A stretch of 64,000 nt of DNA from NCBI RefSeq assembly GCF_001278055.1, contig NZ_CP010802.1, positions 1,426,001 to 1,490,000 of the forward strand. The letters are read 5' to 3'. This stretch comes from Desulfuromonas soudanensis (GTDB taxonomy: Bacteria > Desulfobacterota > Desulfuromonadia > Desulfuromonadales > WTL). The position numbers and the translations under genes are program-made. Below are positions 1 to 8,282 of this stretch, one piece after another. Under the pieces are notes generated by a model that saw nothing but the letters and a program-made list of their open reading frames with translations, made no database searches and was not told where the DNA came from. How positions within the stretch are numbered: the stretch's first letter is position 1; each line of letters opens with the position of its first letter.

Positions 1-1049
1 TCAAGACCAAACCGACCCAGCACAGTGTCAAGGAACTCAGGGAAATCGGCATCCAGCCCGACATTCTGCTGTGCCGCTGCGACCGGGAGATCCCCCGGGA
101 CATGAAGGGGAAGATCTCCCTCTTCTGCAACGTCCGCGAGGAGGCGGTGATCACCGCCCGCGACGTCGCCTCGATTTACGAGGTCCCCATCGTCTATCAC
201 GAGCAGGGGCTCGACGAGCGTCTGGTCGAATACCTCAACATCTGGACCAAGGCTCCCGACCTCTCGGCCTGGGAGCGGATCGTCAAGCGCATCAAGGAGC
301 CGGCCTCCGAGACGACCATTGCCATCGTCGGCAAGTATGTCGATCTCACGGAGAGCTACAAGTCCCTGGCCGAGTCCCTGATTCACGGCGGCATCGGCAA
401 CAACTGCCGTGTCAACCTCAAGTATGTCGATTCGGAATCCCTCGAACGCCACGGGGTCGGCGACACCTTCGCCGACGTCGACGGCATCCTCGTTCCCGGC
501 GGCTTCGGCGAACGGGGGAGCGAGGGGAAAATTGCCGCCATCCACTTCGCCCGGGAGAACAAGATCCCCTTCTTCGGCATCTGTCTCGGGATGCAGATGG
601 CGGTGGTCGAATTCGCCCGCAACGTCTGCGCCATCGAGGACGCCTATTCCGCCGAGTTCCGCGAGGACGCCAAAAATCCGGTCATCCACATCATGGAAGG
701 TCAGAAGACGGTCAAGGGCAAGGGGGGGACGATGCGCCTCGGCACCTATCCCTGCACCCTCGGCGACAAGACGCTGGCCCGGCGCATCTACGGCCAGGCC
801 GACATCACCGAGCGCCACCGCCACCGCTTCGAGTTCAACAACAGTTATCGCAAGGTCCTGGAGAAGGCCGGACTCCTCCTCTCCGGAATCAACCCCGAGT
901 TGGAGCTGGTGGAGATCGTCGAGATCACCGATCACCCCTGGTTCCTCGGCTGTCAGTTTCATCCCGAATTCCGCAGTCGGCCGATGGCGCCGCATCCCTT
1001 GTTCGAATCCTTCGTCGGCGCCTGCGTGAAGCAGGGCGGGGAGAAATAG
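1..1049 (+). CDS. pyrG: CTP synthase, 3' part (gene cut by window start)
   Basis: This gene makes CTP from UTP, ATP and glutamine in the cytosol. The reading frame is open from the window edge (codons begin at position 3), so the N-terminal part of the synthase domain is missing. The first visible stretch, [13 protein letters not shown], is typical of CTP synthases. The C-terminal half is a class-I glutamine amidotransferase domain with the nucleophile motif GICLGMQ and a late FHPEF motif carrying the catalytic His and Glu. The stop codon is one base before the kdsA start, so the two are almost certainly co-transcribed, a common deltaproteobacterial pairing. Nothing looks broken in the visible part. 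Confidence 0.97.
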   Translation, partial: KTKPTQHSVKELREIGIQPDILLCRCDREIPRDMKGKISLFCNVREEAVITARDVASIYEVPIVYHEQGLDERLVEYLNIWTKAPDLSAWERIVKRIKEPASETTIAIVGKYVDLTESYKSLAESLIHGGIGNNCRVNLKYVDSESLERHGVGDTFADVDGILVPGGFGERGSEGKIAAIHFARENKIPFFGICLGMQMAVVEFARNVCAIEDAYSAEFREDAKNPVIHIMEGQKTVKGKGGTMRLGTYPCTLGDKTLARRIYGQADITERHRHRFEFNNSYRKVLEKAGLLLSGINPELELVEIVEITDHPWFLGCQFHPEFRSRPMAPHPLFESFVGACVKQGGEK

Positions 1050-1050
1050 C

Positions 1051-1884
1051 ATGGTCCGTGAAATCTCTGTCGGCAACGTCGTCTTCGGCGGCAACCGTCC
1101 CCTGGTCCTGATCGCCGGCCCCTGTGCCATCGAGGACGAGGCCCTCACCCTGCGCATCGCCGCCTTTCTCAAGGAGCTCACGACCGAACTCGGCATCGGC
1201 CTGGTCTTCAAGGCGTCCTACGACAAGGCCAACCGCACCTCGGTCACCTCCTTCCGCGGCCCCGGCATGACCGAGGGGCTGCGCATCCTTGCCAAGGTCA
1301 AGGCCGAGTTCGACCTGCCGCTGATCTCCGATATCCACGACATCTCCCAGATCGCCCCGGCCGCCGAGGTCCTCGACATCATCCAGATCCCCGCCTTTTT
1401 ATCCCGGCAGACCGATCTTTTGGTGGCCGCCGGTGAGTCGGGGAAGATCATCAACGTCAAGAAGGGGCAGTTTCTTGCGCCCTGGGACATGAAGAACGCC
1501 GTCGGCAAGATCGAGTCGACGGGCAACGACCGGATTCTGCTCACCGAGCGCGGCGCATCCTTCGGCTACAACAATCTGGTGGTCGACATGCGCTCCCTGG
1601 TGATCATGCGCGAGACCGGTTGCCCGGTGATCTTCGACGCCACCCACGCGGTCCAACTCCCCGGCGGCGCCGGAACGGCCTCCAGCGGACAGCGCCAGTA
1701 CGTCGGCGCCCTCTCCCGGGCGGCGGTGGCCATCGGCATCGACGGTCTCTTCTGGGAGGTTCACGAGAACCCGGACAAGGCGCTGTGCGACGGGCCCAAC
1801 TCCCTGCCGCTGCAGGACCTCAAGGGGATGCTGCAGGATATCCTGGCGATTGACGCCATAGCCAAAGGACACAACGGAAATTGA
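1051..1884 (+). CDS. kdsA: 3-deoxy-8-phosphooctulonate synthase (Kdo8P synthase)
   Basis: KdsA condenses phosphoenolpyruvate with arabinose 5-phosphate to Kdo 8-phosphate, the first committed step of Kdo formation for lipid A-core. The 277-residue product has the expected family length. It opens with the IAGPCAIE phosphoenolpyruvate-binding motif and contains the FKASYDKANRTS loop and the late FDATHAVQLPGG segment, all characteristic of KdsA rather than of aromatic DAHP synthases. The ATG lies one base after the pyrG stop. The stop overlaps the TTG start of kdsD, so it belongs to a kdsA-kdsD-kdsC-lpt operon. Confidence 0.97.
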   Translation: MVREISVGNVVFGGNRPLVLIAGPCAIEDEALTLRIAAFLKELTTELGIGLVFKASYDKANRTSVTSFRGPGMTEGLRILAKVKAEFDLPLISDIHDISQIAPAAEVLDIIQIPAFLSRQTDLLVAAGESGKIINVKKGQFLAPWDMKNAVGKIESTGNDRILLTERGASFGYNNLVVDMRSLVIMRETGCPVIFDATHAVQLPGGAGTASSGQRQYVGALSRAAVAIGIDGLFWEVHENPDKALCDGPNSLPLQDLKGMLQDILAIDAIAKGHNGN

Positions 1885-2852
1885 GCGCGATAATTGAAAA
1901 CGCAAAAAAGGTTCTGAGAACCGAGGCCGAGGCGATCACTGCCCTGATCGACCGCGTCGACGGCTCCTTCACCGGCGCCATCGAGATGATCCTGGCCTGC
2001 AAGGGGCGGGTGGTCATCACCGGCATGGGGAAGTCGGGGCTGATCTGCCAGAAGGTGGCCTCCACCATGGCCTCCACCGGGACACCGGCCCTCTTCCTCC
2101 ATCCCGCCGAGGGGATTCACGGCGATCTCGGGATGCTGATGAAGGGGGACGTGGTCATCGCCGTCTCCAACTCGGGGGAGACCGAGGAGGTGACCCGCAT
2201 CCTGCCGATCATCAAGCGCATGGGGCTGCCGCTGATCGCCATGACCGGCAATCCCAAGAGCACCCTGGCCCGGGCCGGCGACGTCTTCCTCGATATCTCC
2301 ATCAAGGAGGAGGCCTGCCCCCTGGGACTGGCGCCGACCTCGAGTACCACCGCCACTCTCGCCATGGGAGACGCCCTGGCGGTCGTGTTGCTGGTGGAGC
2401 GCGGCTTCAAGGAGGAAGACTTTGCCCTCTTCCATCCCGGCGGCGCCCTCGGCAAGCGTCTGCTGCTGCGGGTCGAGGATCTGATGCACCGCGGTGAGGC
2501 GATCCCCCTCGTCGGGACGGATACCCCGCTGAAGGAGGCGCTGTTCGAAATCACCAGCAAAAAGCTGGGTATCACCGGTATTGCCGACGATAGCGGCAAC
2601 CTGGTCGGCGTCTTTTCCGACGGCGATCTGCGCCGCTGCATCGCCCAGGGGTTCGAGGTTCTCAACCGTCCCGTCGGCGAGGTTATGGCCCGCAATCCCA
2701 AGCGGATTCTGCGCTCCAACCTGGCGGCCAAGGCGCTGCAGAAGATGGAGCAGCACACCATCACCTCCCTCTTCGTCTTCGAGAACGATGAACAGAGCAT
2801 CCCCGTGGGGATCATCCATCTCCACGATCTCCTCAAGGCGGGGGTCGTCTGA
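1881..2852 (+). CDS. kdsD: arabinose-5-phosphate isomerase (KpsF/GutQ family)
   Basis: The enzyme interconverts ribulose 5-phosphate and arabinose 5-phosphate and so supplies KdsA. The 323-residue product has an N-terminal SIS sugar-isomerase domain (roughly residues 40-175, including GMGKSGL and SNSGETEE) followed by two CBS domains (roughly 205-320). This is the normal KdsD/KpsF architecture. The proposed start is a TTG overlapping the kdsA TGA, because no in-frame ATG lies close by. The stop overlaps the kdsC ATG (TGATG), indicating translational coupling. Its position between kdsA and kdsC supports the Kdo role over the sugar-alcohol role of GutQ. Confidence 0.95.
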   Translation: MSAIIENAKKVLRTEAEAITALIDRVDGSFTGAIEMILACKGRVVITGMGKSGLICQKVASTMASTGTPALFLHPAEGIHGDLGMLMKGDVVIAVSNSGETEEVTRILPIIKRMGLPLIAMTGNPKSTLARAGDVFLDISIKEEACPLGLAPTSSTTATLAMGDALAVVLLVERGFKEEDFALFHPGGALGKRLLLRVEDLMHRGEAIPLVGTDTPLKEALFEITSKKLGITGIADDSGNLVGVFSDGDLRRCIAQGFEVLNRPVGEVMARNPKRILRSNLAAKALQKMEQHTITSLFVFENDEQSIPVGIIHLHDLLKAGVV

Positions 2853-3370
2853 TGCAGGAACGCCTCGCCAAAATCCGCCTTCTGCTGCTCGACGTCGACG
2901 GCATCATGACCGACGGACGCATCGTTTACGACAACAACGGCATCGAGACCAAGTCCTTCGACGTCAAGGACGGCCATGGCCTGAAGCTGCTGCAGAGGGC
3001 GGGGATCCGCATCGGCATCATCACCGGACGCCAGTCCGAGGTCGTCGCCTTCCGGGCCCGGGAGCTCGACATCGACATCCTCTATCAGGGAGTCAAGGAT
3101 AAGCTCGTCCCCTACCGGGAGATTCTCGACAACCTCGGTCTCGGAGAGGGGGAGGTGGCCTACATGGGGGATGATGTGGTCGACCTGCCGATCCTGCGCC
3201 GGGTCGGCTTTGCCGCCACCGTCGCCGACGCCGTTCCCGAAGTCGCACCCCTGGTGCATTATGTCACGGGAAAAAAAGGGGGACGCGGGGCCGTGCGCGA
3301 GGTCTGCGATCTGATCCTCAAGGAGGGTGGTCACTGGGAAGGGGTCACCGCCCGCTATTTTCAGGGGTAG
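2852..3370 (+). CDS. kdsC: 3-deoxy-D-manno-octulosonate 8-phosphate phosphatase
   Basis: KdsC removes phosphate from Kdo 8-phosphate to give free Kdo. The 172-residue product is a cap-less HAD-superfamily phosphatase of normal length. The nucleophile motif is visible as LDVDGIMTDG near residue 14, the second motif as IITGRQS, and the last motif as YMGDDVVDLP, which supplies the Mg-binding acids. It starts inside the kdsD stop codon. An 81-bp gap with a promoter-like element follows before lptC, so the lpt genes may also be transcribed separately. Confidence 0.96.
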   Translation: MQERLAKIRLLLLDVDGIMTDGRIVYDNNGIETKSFDVKDGHGLKLLQRAGIRIGIITGRQSEVVAFRARELDIDILYQGVKDKLVPYREILDNLGLGEGEVAYMGDDVVDLPILRRVGFAATVADAVPEVAPLVHYVTGKKGGRGAVREVCDLILKEGGHWEGVTARYFQG

Positions 3371-3411
3371 AGGCCGCATTCAATTCCCGTGCCAATCGAT
3401 CCAGAATCGCC

Positions 3412-3440
3412 TTTACACCATTTTGAGATGATGTTATAGT
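3412..3440 (+). promoter_or_regulatory. sigma-70-like promoter ahead of lptC
   Basis: A TTTACA box (3412-3417) and a TATAGT box (3435-3440) are separated by exactly 17 bases, close to the housekeeping consensus. The predicted transcript start (about 3447) is only some five bases before the lptC ATG at 3452, so a transcript from here would be nearly leaderless. Either lptC-lptA-lptB can be started this way, or the element is decorative and the operon is read from upstream. Confidence 0.5.
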
Positions 3441-3451
3441 GGCGGGACCTT

Positions 3452-4036
3452 ATGCCCAGATGGTTTAACACCAGAAATTTACTGGCTCTTTCGATCCTCC
3501 TTCTCGCCGGGTCCCTGATCTTCGTGGTCAGCCGGAATTTCCGCAAGGAGACGCCCGGGGAGATTCTCGAGACGATTTCCCGCAACGTCGACCTATCGCT
3601 GCAGAAGATCGATTATACCGAAACCCGGGACGGGGTGCGGCGCTGGTCGCTGCAGGCCGATTCCGCGGCGCACAATCTGGCCGAGGGAGCGGCACGGCTC
3701 GAAGATGTCACCCTGACCTTCTACGATTCCGGGGGGGGAGGGGACATCACCCTCACTGCCGACCTCGGCGAGCTCAACACCGAGAGCCGCGAGGTCAAGG
3801 TCAGCGGCGATGTGGTGATCCGCAGTTCGAAGGGTTACGTTCTTCATACCGATCATCTGCACTACCAGGATTCCAAGCGGATGGTGAAGACCGACGCTTC
3901 GGTGCGCCTGGTCGCCCCGGGGTTCGAGGTGGTCGGCACCGGACTGCAACTGAATGTCGAAACGCACGCCATGGCCCTTCTTTCCAGGGTCGAAGCCAGG
4001 CTGGAGCCGGAAGGGCTCGGCAATAACGGGAAATAA
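3452..4036 (+). CDS. lptC: LPS export ABC transporter periplasmic protein LptC
   Basis: LptC is the inner-membrane-anchored bitopic protein that takes lipopolysaccharide from LptFG and hands it to LptA. The 194-residue product has one N-terminal membrane segment (about residues 9-26, LLALSILLLAGSLIFVV) and then a beta-rich periplasmic domain typical of the LptC/YrbK family. Sequence conservation in this family is low, so the call also rests on its place directly before lptA and lptB. Its TAA stop overlaps the lptA ATG. The ATG at 3452 is the only start that keeps the membrane anchor. Confidence 0.9.
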   Translation: MPRWFNTRNLLALSILLLAGSLIFVVSRNFRKETPGEILETISRNVDLSLQKIDYTETRDGVRRWSLQADSAAHNLAEGAARLEDVTLTFYDSGGGGDITLTADLGELNTESREVKVSGDVVIRSSKGYVLHTDHLHYQDSKRMVKTDASVRLVAPGFEVVGTGLQLNVETHAMALLSRVEARLEPEGLGNNGK

Positions 4037-4527
4037 TGCGCACTCTGATTCTTTTTCTCCTTCTCCTGCTCGTGGTCGTTTGTCCCGGCTACGGAGCCGA
4101 TAGCGCCCTCGGTCAGTACGACAGCCGGCAGCCCATCCTCGTCTCCTCCGATCGCCTCGAGGCCGACGACGCTCTTCACAAGGTGAGCTTTCTCGGCGAC
4201 GTCGTCGCCCGTCAGGGGACGCTGGTGATCTATGCCCAGCAGCTCAGCCTCCTCTACGAGCCGGGGAGCCGCCAGGTGAGGGAGGTTCAGGCCCGCAAGG
4301 ATGTGCGCATCGTTCACGGGGCGATCGTGGCGACGGCCGGGGAAGCCGACTTTTTCAACAACGAGGGGCGCATCGTTCTGCGAGGCGCCCCCCGGGTCCA
4401 TCAGGGGGCAAATTTCGTGGAGGGGGACGAGATTACCGTTCTGCTCAACGAGAGCCGCAGCGTGGTCAGCAGTCAGGAGGGTTCACGGGTCAACGCCATC
4501 TTTCACCCCAAGGGGGAGACGCCGTGA
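4036..4527 (+). CDS. lptA: LPS transport periplasmic protein LptA (OstA-like)
   Basis: LptA polymers form the periplasmic bridge that carries lipopolysaccharide to the outer membrane LptDE complex. The 163-residue product has a clear signal peptide (hydrophobic residues 3-15, cleavage probably after residues 20-21, YGA). It is followed by an OstA jellyroll domain with the family-typical pattern [12 protein letters not shown] and the [12 protein letters not shown] strand. The start overlaps the lptC stop by one base, and the end overlaps the GTG of lptB. Length and signal peptide agree with the family. Confidence 0.93.
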   Translation: MRTLILFLLLLLVVVCPGYGADSALGQYDSRQPILVSSDRLEADDALHKVSFLGDVVARQGTLVIYAQQLSLLYEPGSRQVREVQARKDVRIVHGAIVATAGEADFFNNEGRIVLRGAPRVHQGANFVEGDEITVLLNESRSVVSSQEGSRVNAIFHPKGETP

Positions 4528-5249
4528 CCCGCAGGCTGCGCGCCGAGGGGTTGACCAAGGGGTACAAGGGACGGCAGGTGGTCCGCGGAGTCGATCTCGA
4601 GGTCTCCTCCGGTCAGGTCATCGGTCTTCTCGGACCCAACGGCGCCGGCAAGACCACCTCCTTTTATATGGTGGTCGGTCTGGTGCGCCCCGACAGCGGG
4701 CGGGTCTTTCTCGACGATCTGGAGTTGACGAACCTCCCCATGTACCGGCGGGCGCGGGTCGGCATCTCCTACCTCCCCCAGGAAGCGTCGGTGTTCCGCA
4801 AACTCTCCGTCGAGGAGAACCTGCTGGCGATTCTCGAGACCCTCGATATTTCCGTGGCCAAGCGCCGCAAGCGCAAGGATCAGCTTCTTGAGGATTTTCG
4901 CCTCACGCACGTGGCGAGGTCTCCCGGTTATGCCCTGTCGGGAGGGGAGAGGCGCCGGGTGGAGATCGCCCGGGCACTGGTGATCGAACCCGATTTCATT
5001 CTCCTTGACGAACCCTTTGCCGGGATCGACCCGATCGCGGTCATCGATATCCAGAATATCATCTCCCAGCTCAAGGCCCGGGGGATCGGGATCCTGATTT
5101 CCGACCATAACGTTCGCGAGACCCTCGGGGTCTGCGACCGGGCCTATATCCTCAATCAGGGAGAGATCCTCGAGTACGGCGAACCGGCCGAGATCGCTGC
5201 CAGCCCCCGGGCGCGGGAGATCTATCTCGGAGACAAGTTCAAACTGTGA
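4524..5249 (+). CDS. lptB: LPS export ABC transporter ATP-binding protein LptB
   Basis: LptB is the cytoplasmic ATPase that powers LptFG extraction of lipopolysaccharide. The 241-residue product has Walker A (GPNGAGKTT, near residue 37), the ABC signature LSGGERRR, Walker B ([13 protein letters not shown]) and the switch His in ISDHNVRE. The GTG start sits in the lptA stop (GTGA). The membrane partners LptF and LptG are encoded elsewhere in the window (minus strand, 28.9-31.2 kb), a common split. rpoN follows 59 bases downstream, the classical lptB-rpoN neighbourhood. Confidence 0.97.
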   Translation: MTRRLRAEGLTKGYKGRQVVRGVDLEVSSGQVIGLLGPNGAGKTTSFYMVVGLVRPDSGRVFLDDLELTNLPMYRRARVGISYLPQEASVFRKLSVEENLLAILETLDISVAKRRKRKDQLLEDFRLTHVARSPGYALSGGERRRVEIARALVIEPDFILLDEPFAGIDPIAVIDIQNIISQLKARGIGILISDHNVRETLGVCDRAYILNQGEILEYGEPAEIAASPRAREIYLGDKFKL

Positions 5250-5308
5250 AAGGGCTTCGGCCGTAAACATCCAACCGACATGCTGGCGCCTCCGGCGCCG
5301 GGAGAGAC

Positions 5309-6757
5309 ATGGCCTTAGAAATCCGCCAACAACTGAAACTGAGCCAACAGCTGGTCATGACGCCGCAGCTGCAGCAGGCGATCAAACTCCTCCAGCTCTC
5401 CCGCATGGAACTGGTTGATCTGGTTCAGCAGGAGCTGGAGGAAAACCCGGTGCTCGAGGAAGGGATCGAGACCCTCGACGAAAAAGAGGCCGGGGAAGAA
5501 AATGTCGAAATCCGCGAAGTCGAAGCTCCCAAAGAAGAAGTCAAGGAGGTCGAGGGGAACGCCGAAGGTCTCGGCGATGTCGATTGGCAGACCTACCTCG
5601 AAGGGTACAATCTCGGCAGCAATGCCGGCGACGCTTACGAGGAGGACGAGGATCGCCCCTCCTTTGAAAATCTCCTGACCCGCAAATCGACCCTGACCGA
5701 CCACCTGATGTGGCAGCTCAACCTATCGCGCCTCGACGACACCCAGCGCCGGGTGGCCAGCGAGATCATCGGCAACCTCGACGACGACGGCTACCTCAAG
5801 GCGACCCTCGAAGAGGTCGCGCAGGGGGTCGGCGTCTCCGAGGCCTATGTCGCCTCCGTTCTCCGCACCGTGCAGAATTTCGATCCTTCCGGGGTGGCGT
5901 CCCGCAACCTGCAGGAATGCCTCCTGGCGCAGGTGGCCCAGCTCGGCATGGAAGGGACTCTGGTCGAGGCCATCCTCCGTGACCATCTCGGCGATCTGGA
6001 AATCCGCAAATATGCCGCGATTGCCAAGGTTCAGGGGGTCTCCCTCGACGAGGTTCTCGCCGCCGCCAAGATCATCTCCGGTCTCGATCCCCGTCCCGGC
6101 CGCCCCTTCGGCCAGGACGAGGTCCACTACATCATCCCCGACATCTTCGTCTACAAGATCAGCGGCGAATACGTCGTCGTCCTCAACGACGAGGGTCTGC
6201 CGAATCTACGCATCAACTCCTTCTACCGCAACGCCCTGGCCGGGGCTGCCAACGTGGACGAAAAGGCCGGCGAGTACATCCAGGAGAAGATGCGGGGCGC
6301 CGTGTGGCTCATCAAGAGCATCCATCAGCGGCAGCGCACCATCTACAAGTGCACCAAGAGCATCGTCAAGTTTCAGCAGGAATTCTTCGATCACGGCATC
6401 GAACATCTCAAACCCCTGGTTTTGCGCGACGTGGCCGAGGACATCGAGATGCACGAATCGACGATCAGTCGCGTGACCACCAACAAATATGTCCAGACCC
6501 CCCAGGGGCTCTTTGAGTTGAAGTATTTCTTCAATAGCGGTATAAACACCACTCAGGGGGATTCCGTCGCTTCGGAGAGCGTCAAGAACCGGATCAAGGA
6601 TATTGTCGCCGCGGAGAACGTGAAAAAGCCCTTCTCCGACCAGAAGATCGTGGAGCTGCTCAATGAAAAAGGGATCGATATCGCCCGACGCACCGTGACC
6701 AAGTACCGCGAGATGCTCGGGATCGGGTCTTCGACGGAGCGCAAGCGCTTTTTTTGA
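5309..6757 (+). CDS. rpoN: RNA polymerase sigma-54 factor
   Basis: Sigma-54 directs RNA polymerase to -24/-12 promoters and depends on AAA+ activators. The 482-residue product shows region I (glutamine-rich, beginning MALEIRQQLKLSQQL), an acidic region II (about 50-110), the core-binding domain, and the C-terminal RpoN box ARRTVTKYRE near residue 465. A GGCGCC-TCC-GGCGCC hairpin (5285-5299) lies immediately before the GGGAGAG ribosome-binding site and could hide it; that is inference. In many proteobacteria rpoN is followed by hpf and PTS-Ntr genes, as here. Confidence 0.97.
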   Translation: MALEIRQQLKLSQQLVMTPQLQQAIKLLQLSRMELVDLVQQELEENPVLEEGIETLDEKEAGEENVEIREVEAPKEEVKEVEGNAEGLGDVDWQTYLEGYNLGSNAGDAYEEDEDRPSFENLLTRKSTLTDHLMWQLNLSRLDDTQRRVASEIIGNLDDDGYLKATLEEVAQGVGVSEAYVASVLRTVQNFDPSGVASRNLQECLLAQVAQLGMEGTLVEAILRDHLGDLEIRKYAAIAKVQGVSLDEVLAAAKIISGLDPRPGRPFGQDEVHYIIPDIFVYKISGEYVVVLNDEGLPNLRINSFYRNALAGAANVDEKAGEYIQEKMRGAVWLIKSIHQRQRTIYKCTKSIVKFQQEFFDHGIEHLKPLVLRDVAEDIEMHESTISRVTTNKYVQTPQGLFELKYFFNSGINTTQGDSVASESVKNRIKDIVAAENVKKPFSDQKIVELLNEKGIDIARRTVTKYREMLGIGSSTERKRFF

Positions 6758-6915
6758 GTCCGCCCCTTTTGCGCTATGGCCTTCGTCCACCTTCGCGCTA
6801 TACTTTAATCAATCCTTTGGCAGCTGCTGTCCAGGCCCGGGCCGGGGACGGACCTGCTGCAACCCCATGCGGCATCACCCCCCAGCGGGGATTTATCATC
6901 AGGAGGTTCCAGAAT

Positions 6916-7467
6916 ATGCAAATCGCCATTACGTTCAGGCATATGGAGACCAGCGAACCGGTCAAGGCGTATGTTGAAGAGAAGGTTTCCCGGATCAAGA
7001 AATACATTGACGAACCGATCGACGCCCAGGTCGTCGTCTCCGTCGAGAAGAAGATCCGCCACCGGGCCGAGGTGACCATTGTCGCCAAGGGGATCACCAT
7101 CAAGGCCTCGGAAGAGACCAACGACATGTACGCTGCCATCGACAATGTCGTCGACAAGATCGAACGCCAGCTCAAACGCTACAAGGAAAAGATCAAGGAG
7201 CACAAGCCTCTCAGCGGCCGGGAACGCCAGGTGAAGAAAACCGTTTTTGCCGCCGAGAGCATCGACGAGGGAGCCGGGGGGGAGCCGACCATCATTCAGG
7301 AGCGAAACTTCTCCGTCAAGCCGATGGCCGTCGAGGAAGCCGTCATGCAGATGGACCTCATGCACAAGGAATTTCTGGTCTTCACCGACGCCGCCTCCGA
7401 GGAGGTCAACGTCGTATACCGCCGCAAGGACGGAAACTACGGGCTTATCGTTCCGCAGGCCAGGTAA
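6916..7467 (+). CDS. hpf: long-form ribosome hibernation promoting factor
   Basis: HPF binds the 30S decoding region and promotes 70S dimerisation in stationary phase. The start ATG at 6916 is chosen because AGGAGG (6901-6906) lies at ideal distance and the protein then begins MQIAITFRHMETSEPVK, the normal family N-terminus; an earlier in-frame start would add an unrelated extension. The 183-residue length, with the S30AE domain (1-105) and a separate C-terminal dimerisation domain (about 125-180), marks the long form. A good -10 box (TATACT, 6799-6804) without a convincing -35 lies upstream. Confidence 0.95.
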   Translation: MQIAITFRHMETSEPVKAYVEEKVSRIKKYIDEPIDAQVVVSVEKKIRHRAEVTIVAKGITIKASEETNDMYAAIDNVVDKIERQLKRYKEKIKEHKPLSGRERQVKKTVFAAESIDEGAGGEPTIIQERNFSVKPMAVEEAVMQMDLMHKEFLVFTDAASEEVNVVYRRKDGNYGLIVPQAR

Positions 7468-7480
7468 TTTACGCAGGTCT

Positions 7481-7518
7481 CAGAAGGGGGGAAGATTTCC
7501 ACATCTTCCCCCCTTCTG
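7481..7518 (+). terminator. perfect 16-bp hairpin between hpf and ptsN
   Basis: A 16-bp perfect inverted repeat (7481-7496 and 7503-7518) encloses a 6-base loop. It starts 13 bases after the hpf stop and ends 34 bases before ptsN. The following tract is only moderately T-rich (TATCCGTTTTATT), so it may be a partial terminator that lowers ptsN expression relative to hpf. Confidence 0.7.
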
Positions 7519-7552
7519 TATCCGTTTTATTCAGGGATCGAGTTTTCGCCTT

Positions 7553-8014
7553 ATGAAGATAGTTGACCTGCTGAACCCCGCCGCAATCACCGCCGATATC
7601 AAGGCGACGGACAAAAACGCAGTCCTGATGGAGCTGACCGACGCCCTGATTCAGGTGGAGAGCAGTCTCGACCGCGAGGAGGTCCTTCGGGTCCTTCAGG
7701 AGCGCGAGCGCCTCGGCAGTACCGGGATCGGCGAAGGTGTCGCCATTCCCCATGGCAAGCTCAAGGACCTCAAAAACCTTCTGATCTCCTTCGGGCGCAG
7801 CCGCAACGGCGTCGATTTCAATTCCATGGACGGCAAGCCGGCCCACCTCTTTTTTCTCCTGATCGCTCCCGAAGAGTCGATCGGAGTTCATCTCAAGACT
7901 CTGGCGCGGATTTCCAAACTCCTGAAGAGCCCCGCTGTGCGGCGTCGGCTCCTCGAGGCGACCGACGGCCAGGAACTCTACAGCATCATCGCCGAAGAGG
8001 ATGAATCCCTCTAG
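7553..8014 (+). CDS. ptsN: PTS-Ntr EIIA component
   Basis: PtsN is the terminal phosphate acceptor of the nitrogen-type phosphotransferase chain and usually acts as a regulator, not as a transporter. The ATG at 7553 gives 153 residues beginning MKIVDLLNPA, matching family length. The phosphorylatable His67 sits in AIPHGKL. The neighbours hprK, rapZ, ptsH and ptsI supply the rest of the relay. The stop codon is the first base pair group of a palindromic repeat element (8013-8175) that separates it from hprK. Confidence 0.95.
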   Translation: MKIVDLLNPAAITADIKATDKNAVLMELTDALIQVESSLDREEVLRVLQERERLGSTGIGEGVAIPHGKLKDLKNLLISFGRSRNGVDFNSMDGKPAHLFFLLIAPEESIGVHLKTLARISKLLKSPAVRRRLLEATDGQELYSIIAEEDESL

Positions 8015-8175
8015 TACCCTGTAACCCATAGGATTTCGAGGGATTGCGTAGGGTTTTGACGTGTCAGCAAGGCGCGATTTCTGCTGCCTAGCCGTAGCTA
8101 AACAGCTGAAATCGGAACGTAGCTGACGCGGCAAAGAACAAGCAAGATGCGAAAGATTATGGGTTACAGGGTACT
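8013..8175. repeat. 163-bp palindromic MITE-like element
   Basis: Perfect 18-bp terminal inverted repeats (8013-8030 and 8158-8175, containing ACCCTGTAACCCAT) bound this stretch. The interior continues as an imperfect palindrome: for example GCGATTTCTGCTG on the left arm pairs with CAGCTGAAATCGG on the right. No protein is encoded. If the true ends are CCCTGTAACCC, the flanking bases are TA on both sides, as left by mariner/IS630-type insertion; that reading is inference. It sits between ptsN and hprK and would fold into a long hairpin in the mRNA. Confidence 0.75.
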
Positions 8176-8282
8176 TGGCTTCCTCCCTCCCCCCGGACGT
8201 CCACCGTTGCGGGGTGCAGGTTTCCTTTTTCAGACTCGTTGCGCGGACCCGCGTTCAAGCCGTCCGCCAGGCATGGGGTGTC

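Noticed and set aside
6758-6915. Sigma-54 promoter between rpoN and hpf
   Set aside because: TGGCAG is present, but the -12 element has CC where GC is needed. A sigma-70 -10 box (TATACT) is present but lacks a -35 at proper distance.
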